From NCBI RefSeq assembly GCF_946885885.1, contig NZ_CAMPHN010000263.1, positions 1-5,281 on the forward strand: DNA of 5,281 bases, written 5' to 3'. Every line of letters starts with the position of its first letter. The stretch's first letter is position 1. Shown piece by piece: positions 1 to 4,391 of this stretch. Both the position numbers and the translations under genes were made by a program. The DNA is from an uncultured Pseudomonas sp. (GTDB taxonomy: Bacteria; Pseudomonadota; Gammaproteobacteria; Pseudomonadales; Pseudomonadaceae). The notes under the pieces are model-generated. The model was not told where the DNA came from. It saw only the letters and a program-made list of their open reading frames with translations, and made no database searches.

Positions 1-577
1 GCAAATCCCAGGCACGAATCTGCTCCAGGCTGCGCTCGTCCACGGGGATCGCCACGTGGGAATCGGCTTCGGCCCAGCCGTGCCCAGGGAAATGTTTGCC
101 GGTGGCAGCCATGCCCGCGGCGCTCATCCCGCGAATAAAAGCCCCCGCCAAAGCCGTGGCGCGCTGCGCATCGCCTTCGAACGCCCGGCTGCCGACCACC
201 GCGCTGCGCTGATGATCCAAATCCAGCACCGGCGCGAAGCTGAGATCCAGGCCAACCGCCAGCACCTCGGTGGCCATCAACCAACCGCAATGTTCGGCGA
301 GCGCTTCGGCATTGGCATTATCGGCAATCGCGCGCATCGCCGGCAGACGCACGAAGCCCTGACGCAGACGCTGTACTCGCCCGCCCTCCTGGTCGACCGC
401 CAGCAACAGGTCGGGGCGCAGCGCCCGGATGGCCGCGGACAGCTCGCGTACCTGCTGCGGGCTTTCGATATTGCGGGCGAAAAGAATCAAACCGCCGACT
501 TGCGGCTGACGCAGCAAATGCCGGTCTTCGGCGGTCAGCCAAGTGCCGGCGATATCCAACATTAACGAGCCTTGCAT
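1..577 (-). CDS. nagZ: Beta-N-acetylhexosaminidase NagZ, N-terminal part (runs off left edge)
   Basis: This is a glycoside hydrolase family 3 enzyme of the cytoplasm. It removes N-acetylglucosamine from GlcNAc-anhydromuropeptides during peptidoglycan recycling, and its anhMurNAc-peptide products are the AmpR ligands that induce AmpC in bacteria that have that system. About 192 codons are visible, and the family is about 330-340 residues long. Seen in the translation: the barrel start MLDIAGTWL, the loop DQEGGRVQR from residue 62, SFAPVLDLDH, the motif KHFPGHG at residues 161-167, and DSH at 172-174. The DSH histidine is the family's general acid/base. The catalytic Asp nucleophile lies beyond the window. 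The ATG at 575-577 is chosen because a TAAGGA ribosome site sits 8 bases upstream. The gene begins 11 bases after the YkuD gene ends, so translation is probably coupled. Identification is secure. Confidence 0.96.
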   Translation of the reverse strand, partial: MQGSLMLDIAGTWLTAEDRHLLRQPQVGGLILFARNIESPQQVRELSAAIRALRPDLLLAVDQEGGRVQRLRQGFVRLPAMRAIADNANAEALAEHCGWLMATEVLAVGLDLSFAPVLDLDHQRSAVVGSRAFEGDAQRATALAGAFIRGMSAAGMAATGKHFPGHGWAEADSHVAIPVDERSLEQIRAWDL

Positions 578-585
578 GCAAATAA

Positions 586-591
586 TCCTTA
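586..591 (-). promoter_or_regulatory. Ribosome binding site of nagZ overlapping the upstream stop codon
   Basis: Read leftward, the bases are TAAGGA, 8 bases before the nagZ ATG. The TAA is also the stop codon of the upstream YkuD gene (589-591). The arrangement fixes the nagZ start and suggests that ribosomes finishing the first gene help initiation on the second. Confidence 0.75.
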
Positions 592-1113
592 ATCGAGAGA
601 TGCACTCGCCCAGGCCGGGCATGGCGCCTCGTCGATCTGGACGGCGCAATGAAGAGGGACGCGCGGGAACAACTCAAGCAGATCGGTATTGCGCAAGCGC
701 ACACAGCCATGGGAGCGCGGCACTCCCATGGGCTCGCAGTCGGGCGTACCGTGCAAATAGATATAGCGGCGAAAGCTGTCCAGATCGCCCAGCCTGTTGC
801 GCCCGGGTTCACGGCCGCTAAGCCAGAGGATTCGCGTGAGAATCCAGTCGCGCCCGGGAAATTGCTCGTGCAGCAGCGGCGTCCAGACCTCGCCGGTCCA
901 GCGACGCCCGCGTAGCACTGCGGCGCATGGCAGACCTTCGCCGATCTTCGCCCGCACTTGATGCAGACCACGCGGGGTACAACCGGAACCGTTACGCTCG
1001 CCCGCACCGTTGGCGGCCGTGGAGACCGGCACGCGCAGCAGCAGCTGCCCATCGGCAAAGCCGTAGAGGCACTGATCGGCCAACGAGATATGGAGAGAAT
1101 CGAGGATGCGCAT
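589..1113 (-). CDS. YkuD-fold L,D-transpeptidase / L,D-carboxypeptidase-like protein, apparently cytoplasmic
   Basis: The product is 174 residues and essentially a single YkuD catalytic domain. The signature is complete: HGTPD begins at His121, and SHGCVR at residues 134-139 carries the nucleophile Cys137 and Arg139. An upstream TPRGLHQVRAKIG stretch (46-58) matches the family's substrate-side strand. YkuD enzymes attack the L,D bond of tetrapeptide stems and form 3-3 crosslinks, attach lipoprotein, or release the terminal D-Ala. Most periplasmic members have a signal peptide and often a LysM or PG-binding domain. This one starts MRILDSLHISLADQCLYGF with no hydrophobic segment and contains seven cysteines, which fits the cytoplasm. 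The ATG at 1111-1113 is the first possible start, because an in-frame TAG lies just upstream; no good Shine-Dalgarno is visible. Position between psrA and nagZ suggests a role in peptidoglycan recycling, which is an inference. The family is certain, the exact reaction is not. Confidence 0.88.
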   Translation of the reverse strand: MRILDSLHISLADQCLYGFADGQLLLRVPVSTAANGAGERNGSGCTPRGLHQVRAKIGEGLPCAAVLRGRRWTGEVWTPLLHEQFPGRDWILTRILWLSGREPGRNRLGDLDSFRRYIYLHGTPDCEPMGVPRSHGCVRLRNTDLLELFPRVPLHCAVQIDEAPCPAWASASLD

Positions 1114-1161
1114 GGGCGGCTAGCTTAGCGGATCGAACCCGCCAAGCCCACCCATGGCAAA

Positions 1162-1869
1162 TCAAACTTTAGCGGGGGCTCCAGCCCCTTTGACCCGAGG
1201 CTTGAGCTGCGCAGCGGCAAGGGCGCCATCGGTCAAGCCGCTTTCCGAACGCATGCCGGCGGCGAGAAAAGGCACCATCAAACGCATCACCTGCTCGATC
1301 GAGGTATTCACCCCGAAATCGGCCTCGGACATGGCGCGCAATGCCTTGATACCGGACATGCTGAAGGCCGCGGCACCGAGCATGAAGTGCACGCGCCAGA
1401 ACAATTCGAGTGGCGGAATACGTGGCGCCGCCTCGTTCACCAGCAACATGTAACGACGGAATATCTTGCCGTAGACCTCTTGGAGGTATTTACGCAAATG
1501 CCCCTGACTCTGACTGAACGCCAAACCTAACAGGCGCATGAAAATCGACAGGTCGTTGCCGCTGCGCGGCTTCACTTCCAATGCCAGTTCGACCAGCAAC
1601 TCCAGCAGTTCTTCGAGACTGTAGGTAGCGCCGGGCTTGGCCTGACGGCGATCCAGTTCGCGCTCGAGACTGCTGCAAAACGGCCCGAGAAACCGCGAAA
1701 AAACCGCCTGAATCAGCGCTTTCTTGGAGCCGAAGTGATAATTCACCGCAGCCAGATTGACACCCGCCTTGCCTGTAATCAAACGTAAGGAGGTTTCAGC
1801 GAAACCTTTTTCCGCAAACAACTGCTCTGCCGCATCCAAAATGCGCTCAACAGTTTCCGACTGGGCCAT
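1162..1869 (-). CDS. psrA: TetR-family transcriptional regulator PsrA
   Basis: This 235-residue DNA-binding regulator closely resembles Pseudomonas PsrA. The N-terminal helix-turn-helix spans about residues 8-52, with recognition region TSLRLITGKAGVNLAAVNYHFGSK (26-49, quoted in two parts: TSLRLITGKAGV, NLAAVNYHFGSK). The rest is the helical ligand and dimer domain, including DLSIFMRLLGLAFSQSQGHL and LFWRVHFMLGAAAFSMSGIKAL. In Pseudomonas, PsrA senses long-chain fatty acids, represses itself and beta-oxidation genes, and activates rpoS. It acts on operators of the form G/CAAAC-N2-4-GTTTG/C. The ATG at 1867-1869 is chosen because it gives the family N-terminus MAQSETVERILDAAEQLF and has AGGTGA 6 bases upstream. 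Two operator-like sites overlap its promoter, which predicts autorepression. It is the first gene of a leftward block with the YkuD gene (48 bases on) and nagZ. Confidence 0.96.
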   Translation of the reverse strand: MAQSETVERILDAAEQLFAEKGFAETSLRLITGKAGVNLAAVNYHFGSKKALIQAVFSRFLGPFCSSLERELDRRQAKPGATYSLEELLELLVELALEVKPRSGNDLSIFMRLLGLAFSQSQGHLRKYLQEVYGKIFRRYMLLVNEAAPRIPPLELFWRVHFMLGAAAFSMSGIKALRAMSEADFGVNTSIEQVMRLMVPFLAAGMRSESGLTDGALAAAQLKPRVKGAGAPAKV

Positions 1870-1875
1870 GACTTC

Positions 1876-1881
1876 TCACCT
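1876..1881 (-). promoter_or_regulatory. psrA ribosome binding site
   Basis: AGGTGA read leftward, 6 bases before the psrA ATG. It supports the chosen start and lies just next to the first PsrA operator. Confidence 0.7.
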
Positions 1882-1883
1882 AA

Positions 1884-1897
1884 CAAACACTCGTTTG
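1884..1897. promoter_or_regulatory. PsrA operator 1 (perfect palindrome)
   Basis: CAAACACTCGTTTG is a perfect CAAAC-N4-GTTTG inverted repeat, exactly of the published PsrA type G/CAAAC-N2-4-GTTTG/C. It covers the predicted psrA transcription start region (around 1892) and lies just upstream of the ribosome site, a position suited to autorepression. The sequence match is direct; binding is inferred from the family. Confidence 0.85.
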
Positions 1898-1910
1898 AAA
1901 CATACGTTTT
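1897..1910. promoter_or_regulatory. PsrA operator 2 (near-perfect, adjoining operator 1)
   Basis: GAAACATACGTTTT fits GAAAC-N4-GTTTC except for the last base. It shares base 1897 with operator 1, so the two dyads repeat every 13 bases. It contains the predicted psrA -10 element (1899-1904), so a bound repressor would block RNA polymerase directly. Confidence 0.68.
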
Positions 1911-1928
1911 AAGCGGCGACCTTGTCAA
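1899..1928 (-). promoter_or_regulatory. Predicted sigma70-type promoter of psrA
   Basis: Read leftward there is a perfect -35 TTGACA (1923-1928), an 18-base spacer and a -10 TATGTT (1899-1904, 4 of 6 consensus bases). Transcription would start near 1892, leaving a leader of roughly 22 bases. The -10 and the start lie within the two PsrA operators. It would drive psrA and probably the YkuD gene and nagZ, since no clear promoter is seen between them. Confidence 0.65.
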
Positions 1929-2056
1929 GTCGAAGGCTTGCATCTTATCGGCAAGCGCACAAGGCGATACAACATTCACCCTGGCAGACGTCCGCCCTGC
2001 GGAGCGAGTAACAATAGTGCGAGAGAAACGACTGAGCAAAGGAAAGAAAAGAGTGA
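1911..2056. other. Divergent psrA-lexA intergenic region, central part
   Basis: The whole gap between the psrA and lexA starts is 248 bases (1870-2117). Both ends carry promoter and operator elements. The middle holds the psrA -35 element and two small dyads: GCTTGC at 1936-1941 facing GCAAGC at 1951-1956, and TCCGC at 1991-1995 facing GCGGA at 1999-2003. I see no credible small gene here. An open frame crosses it leftward, but it is an out-of-frame extension over the psrA start. Confidence 0.5.
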
Positions 2057-2084
2057 TTGCCAAGCGCACTTCACTGTATATAAT
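2057..2084 (+). promoter_or_regulatory. Predicted sigma70 promoter of lexA
   Basis: There is a -35 TTGCCA (2057-2062, 5 of 6 consensus bases), a 16-base spacer and a perfect -10 TATAAT (2079-2084). Transcription would begin near 2091, giving a leader of about 27 bases. The -10 lies inside the first SOS box, and the start site abuts the second. Confidence 0.8.
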
Positions 2085-2089
2085 CCCAG
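2074..2089. promoter_or_regulatory. SOS box 1 (LexA operator)
   Basis: CTGTATATAATCCCAG has the CTG-N10-CAG form of the gammaproteobacterial LexA operator, with a conserved TATATAA left core and a degenerate right core. It encloses the lexA -10 element, so LexA binding should exclude RNA polymerase. Confidence 0.9.
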
Positions 2090-2092
2090 TCA

Positions 2093-2108
2093 CTGTATAT
2101 AAAAACAG
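2093..2108. promoter_or_regulatory. SOS box 2 (LexA operator)
   Basis: CTGTATATAAAAACAG is a strong CTG-N10-CAG match beginning 19 bases after box 1, with 3 bases between the boxes. It covers the start of the transcript and ends 9 bases before the lexA ATG, overlapping the weak ribosome site (AGAG). Paired boxes at lexA are known in E. coli and serve autoregulation. Confidence 0.93.
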
Positions 2109-2117
2109 AGTCGCCCA

Positions 2118-2729
2118 ATGCTTAAACTAACGCCACGCCAAGCTGAAATTCTCGCCTTCATCAAGCATTGCCTTGAAGACAACGGCTACCCGCCTACTCG
2201 TGCAGAAATCGCTCAGGCGCTGGGTTTCAAGTCGCCGAACGCAGCCGAGGAACACCTCAAAGCGCTGGCCCGCAAAGGCGCTATCGAAATGACCCCCGGC
2301 GCCTCCCGAGGTATCCGCATTCCCGGTTTCGAACCGAGCAATGAAGAAGACGGCGGCCTGCCGGTAATCGGCCGCGTCGCCGCCGGCGCACCGATTCTGG
2401 CGCAACAACACATCGAGGAATCCTGCCGGATAAACCCCGAGTTTTTCCATCCCCGGGCCGACTACCTCCTACGCGTTCGCGGCATGAGCATGAAGGATAT
2501 CGGTATTTTCGATGGTGATCTGCTCGCGGTTCATACCACGCGCGAGGCACGTAACGGCCAGGTGGTCGTCGCCCGCATAGACGATGAAGTGACGGTTAAA
2601 CGCTTTAAACGCGAAGGCAACACCGTATGGCTGATCGCTGAAAATCCGGAGTTCGCACCAATCCAAGTCAACCTGGAAGAACAGGACCTCGTCATCGAAG
2701 GCTTGAGCGTCGGCGTTATCCGTCGCTAG
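2118..2729 (+). CDS. lexA: SOS repressor and self-cleaving protease LexA
   Basis: The product is 203 residues, the usual length. It binds SOS boxes as a dimer. When RecA is active on single-stranded DNA, LexA cuts itself and the SOS regulon is released. The winged helix-turn-helix is at the N-terminus, with recognition helix [12 protein letters not shown] at 39-50. The hinge is about 70-80. The cleavage site is Ala89-Gly90 in RVAAGAP, the catalytic Ser124 is in RGMSMKD, and the catalytic Lys161 is in EVTVKRFKR. Each is five positions later than in the E. coli protein, and all are intact. The ATG at 2118 gives the family start [12 protein letters not shown]; the ribosome site is weak (AGAG, 7 bases away), which would keep levels low. 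Two SOS boxes lie just upstream and sulA follows 178 bases downstream. Identification is secure. Confidence 0.98.
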   Translation: MLKLTPRQAEILAFIKHCLEDNGYPPTRAEIAQALGFKSPNAAEEHLKALARKGAIEMTPGASRGIRIPGFEPSNEEDGGLPVIGRVAAGAPILAQQHIEESCRINPEFFHPRADYLLRVRGMSMKDIGIFDGDLLAVHTTREARNGQVVVARIDDEVTVKRFKREGNTVWLIAENPEFAPIQVNLEEQDLVIEGLSVGVIRR

Positions 2730-2907
2730 CCAGGAGCCTAAAGCTCGACTGCCCGGGGTTCTGAGACAGAAGCGGTCATACCGTATTAGAGCCCCAGGCG
2801 CCGAAACCGACTAATCGAACCGACCAGCCAAACAGGCCACTAACAAATCATTCTCACGCAGCACCGGCAACGCAGGTCGCTCTCGATCGCCTGCCAGAGG
2901 AGGCTTT
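2730..2907 (+). other. lexA-sulA intercistronic spacer without SOS box
   Basis: These 178 bases contain no CTG-N10-CAG site, no good sigma70 promoter and no hairpin followed by a T run. The last part holds the strong sulA ribosome site. The simplest reading is an untranslated spacer within a lexA-sulA transcript. A short near-repeat (CGAAACCGAC, then CGAACCGAC) lies near 2801-2824, with no evident role. Confidence 0.55.
2896..2903 (+). promoter_or_regulatory. Strong sulA ribosome binding site
   Basis: AGAGGAGG lies only 4 bases (CTTT) before the sulA ATG. It is much stronger than the lexA ribosome site, so from one transcript SulA may be translated more efficiently than LexA. The spacing is a little short. 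Confidence 0.75.
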
Positions 2908-3381
2908 ATGCAGTTCCCACAGTCGCTGAACCGTACACAACTGCCGTTGTTCGAAGGCTTTCTGACCTCCAACACGGTGCCGCTACTGAACGACTTGCTC
3001 GATCCGCCCTCACAGGACGTGCCGGAAGCCTTCAGCGAAATGTCGTTACGTGGCGCTGCCGGACACTGCCTGACGTTATTGGCGCCTATCCTGCGCGAAC
3101 TCAGCGATAACAACGATGCTCGCTGGCTTACCCTGATCGCCCCGCCGACGAGCCTGACTCAAGCCTGGCTACGCGACGCGGGGCTGAACCGCGAACGTAT
3201 TCTGATCCTGCACCCACGTGGCGAGCAAAGCGCCCTGGAACTCGCCCGGCAAGCGTTAGCGCTCGGCCGCAGTCATACCGTCGTCAGCTGGCTACACCCG
3301 CTAGAACGTCCGGCTCGCATGCAACTGGAAGCGGCTGCGCGGCAAGGCGAAGCGCAAAGCTTAAATATCAGCTTGGGCTGA
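2908..3381 (+). CDS. sulA: SOS cell-division inhibitor SulA
   Basis: The product is 157 residues and belongs to the SulA family. SulA binds FtsZ monomers and prevents Z-ring assembly during DNA damage, delaying division until repair; in E. coli it is removed by Lon. Seen here: the conserved core GHCLTLLAPILREL, then ARWLTLIAPPTSLTQAWLRDAGLNRERILILHP in the middle (about 72-104), and TVVSWLHPL near 124-132, the counterpart of the family's TVLSW segment. There is no signal peptide or membrane span. The C-terminus, AQSLNISLG, differs from the E. coli tail that Lon recognises. The ATG at 2908 has an excellent ribosome site. The gene follows lexA in the same direction and has no SOS box of its own, so its SOS control probably comes from the lexA operators. 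Confidence 0.93.
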   Translation: MQFPQSLNRTQLPLFEGFLTSNTVPLLNDLLDPPSQDVPEAFSEMSLRGAAGHCLTLLAPILRELSDNNDARWLTLIAPPTSLTQAWLRDAGLNRERILILHPRGEQSALELARQALALGRSHTVVSWLHPLERPARMQLEAAARQGEAQSLNISLG

Positions 3382-3392
3382 TTACTCAGAGA

Positions 3393-3410
3393 ACGCACAA
3401 GGAAGTGCGT
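3393..3410 (+). other. Small hairpin downstream of sulA
   Basis: ACGCAC and GTGCGT form a perfect 6-base-pair stem around a 6-base loop, 12 bases after the sulA stop. No T run follows, so it is not a standard intrinsic terminator. It may stabilise the mRNA 3' end or be incidental. It lies in the 112-base convergent gap (3382-3493), which shows little else. Confidence 0.35.
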
Positions 3411-3493
3411 CGGGCAGACTCGCGATAGAACACTGCCCTATTGGACGGAGCGCATGCTGCGCTGCAAAACAACCGACAGACGACTCCGAACAC

Positions 3494-3727
3494 TCAATGC
3501 AAGACGCGCGGCGCGTCTTCGTGATCGAAATCACCCTCGACCAATCGCCCAGCCATCTGTACGCCGACATTGAGCATGGCTTTAGCCACCTCTACATGTT
3601 GCCCTTGCAGAAATGCCTTGGCATCGGCAGAAAAGTCCAATACGACCAGCGACTCCTCATCCTCCGCACGGCGCAGGGCGATACGCCCATCGGGCAATTC
3701 AACGATTTCCAGGAAGGATGTAGGCAT
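3494..3727 (-). CDS. Conserved small hypothetical protein (77 residues)
   Basis: The 77-residue product begins MPTSFLEIVELPDGRIALRR and has the acidic stretch RAEDEESLVVLDFS at 20-33. A predicted amphipathic helix follows (about 34-62, DAKAFLQGQHVEVAKAMLNVGVQMAGRL), then an acidic tail GDFDHEDAP. There is no signal peptide, membrane segment or metal motif. I recognise it only as the small hypothetical gene found between sulA and the topA-side genes in Pseudomonas. Function is unknown. The ATG at 3725-3727 has GGAGAG 8 bases upstream. It lies 77 bases after the DUF6586-like gene on the same strand and may be the last gene of that transcript. An 8-base-pair inverted repeat falls in its final codons. 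Confidence 0.85.
   Translation of the reverse strand: MPTSFLEIVELPDGRIALRRAEDEESLVVLDFSADAKAFLQGQHVEVAKAMLNVGVQMAGRLVEGDFDHEDAPRVLH
3501..3519. repeat. 19-base inverted repeat in the 3' end of the small hypothetical gene
   Basis: AAGACGCG and CGCGTCTT form a perfect 8-base-pair stem around a CGG loop, five bases inside the stop codon of the small gene. It also lies about 120 bases downstream of sulA on the opposite strand. The stem would fold in either transcript. The flanks lack a clear T run, apart from the TCTT in the arm, so any terminator would be weak. Confidence 0.5.
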
Positions 3728-3804
3728 AGATTCGGCTCTCCACTAAAGGCCGGCATTGTAACAGCCGACCAGGGTACACCCTAGCCCGCCGATCCAAAGG
3801 GCCA

Positions 3805-4323
3805 TCACCATTCGCTCAAGGTCTCACGAAAGCGCTGCGCTAAAGCCCTCAGATGTTGACGCCAGGCTTCCAAGGTTTCCCGCGACAAGGGCTCGATCTC
3901 ATCCTCCAGGGTAACCGCAGTGATCAACGGCGTGCCGGGGTCGAGTTTGGCTTTCTTGTCCACCAAGGGCGGCTGGAACAGCTCGGCATAGGCGCTCAGC
4001 AACTGGGCAAGCCAACTGTCGGGGGACTGCGCCAGCTCGACCAGCTCACCCAGCTCCTGGCTGGGGGCGGCATCCAATACCGCCGGGGCAAGAAAGTCTT
4101 CCGCACGCGGCGCATCGCTATTGGGCAGACGATAGTAGCCGGCGATCTCATGGCACAAACCAAGCAACGCGCCGTATAGGTGAAACAACGCCGCCTCGCG
4201 TTCGGCCTGAACCAACGCCTGGGCGTTCATCGCCCGTCCCTCTTGCGCCTTACACCAGGACTCCAACGAGAGCCCTGCATAGAAGATCTTCTGATTGGTG
4301 CGGGTATAGCGCTCATTGGCCAT
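3805..4323 (-). CDS. DUF6586-like hypothetical protein
   Basis: The product is 172 residues when started at the ATG of 4321-4323, giving MANERYTRTNQKIFYAGLSLESW. Another in-frame ATG five codons upstream (4336-4338) is rejected because it overlaps the GGAGG that serves the downstream start. The protein looks mostly alpha-helical, with long helices around AMNAQALVQAEREAALFHLY and ETLEAWRQHLRALAQRF. It has a short proline-rich segment, FQPPLVDKK, near the middle, and no signal peptide or catalytic motif that I recognise. It corresponds to the Pseudomonas family named DUF6586 beside topA; I recall the name from gene context and family resemblance, so it is less certain than the gene itself. Function is unknown. 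It lies 68 bases after topA, on the same strand. Confidence 0.85.
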   Translation of the reverse strand: MANERYTRTNQKIFYAGLSLESWCKAQEGRAMNAQALVQAEREAALFHLYGALLGLCHEIAGYYRLPNSDAPRAEDFLAPAVLDAAPSQELGELVELAQSPDSWLAQLLSAYAELFQPPLVDKKAKLDPGTPLITAVTLEDEIEPLSRETLEAWRQHLRALAQRFRETLSEW

Positions 4324-4331
4324 TTGGACGC

Positions 4332-4336
4332 CCTCC
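4332..4336 (-). promoter_or_regulatory. Ribosome binding site deciding the DUF6586-like start
   Basis: GGAGG read leftward, 8 bases before the ATG at 4321-4323. The alternative ATG at 4336-4338 overlaps it and has no ribosome site of its own, so the shorter 172-residue product is preferred. Confidence 0.75.
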
Positions 4337-4357
4337 ATAACGGATCAACCGACTATA

Positions 4358-4379
4358 CGCGCCTGCCTCGACAGGCACG
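4358..4379 (-). other. Hairpin between topA and the DUF6586-like gene
   Basis: Read leftward, CGTGCCTG pairs with CAGGCGCG (7 Watson-Crick pairs and one T-G pair) around the loop TCGAGG. It starts 13 bases after the topA stop. The next bases are TATAGTCGG, not a T run, so it is at best a partial terminator or an mRNA 3' protective structure. It may set the ratio of topA to downstream mRNA. Confidence 0.45.
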
Positions 4380-4391
4380 CTGTTTGTCCGA

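Noticed and set aside
56..565. A 169-codon plus-strand open frame antisense to nagZ
   Set aside because: It mirrors the nagZ coding strand, has no ribosome site or recognisable domain, and nagZ is certain here.
318..1058. A 246-codon leftward open frame overlapping nagZ and the YkuD gene
   Set aside because: It lies in another frame across two genes with clear families and catalytic motifs. The translation is rich in Arg, Ala and Cys and low in order, typical of shadow frames in GC-rich DNA.
1175..1188. GGGGCT/AGCCCC hairpin in the last codons of psrA
   Set aside because: It was considered as a terminator between psrA and the YkuD gene. In the psrA direction no T run follows, the stem is only 5-6 base pairs, and it is coding sequence.
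1779..2093. A 104-codon leftward open frame crossing the psrA start and the intergenic region
   Set aside because: It overlaps the psrA helix-turn-helix region out of frame and would begin inside the lexA SOS boxes. It has no family resemblance.
3449..3463. AGCGCA/TGCGCT palindrome in the sulA downstream gap
   Set aside because: It has a 6-base-pair stem with a 3-base loop and no T run on either strand. It is a single copy, so there is no evidence of a REP element or terminator.
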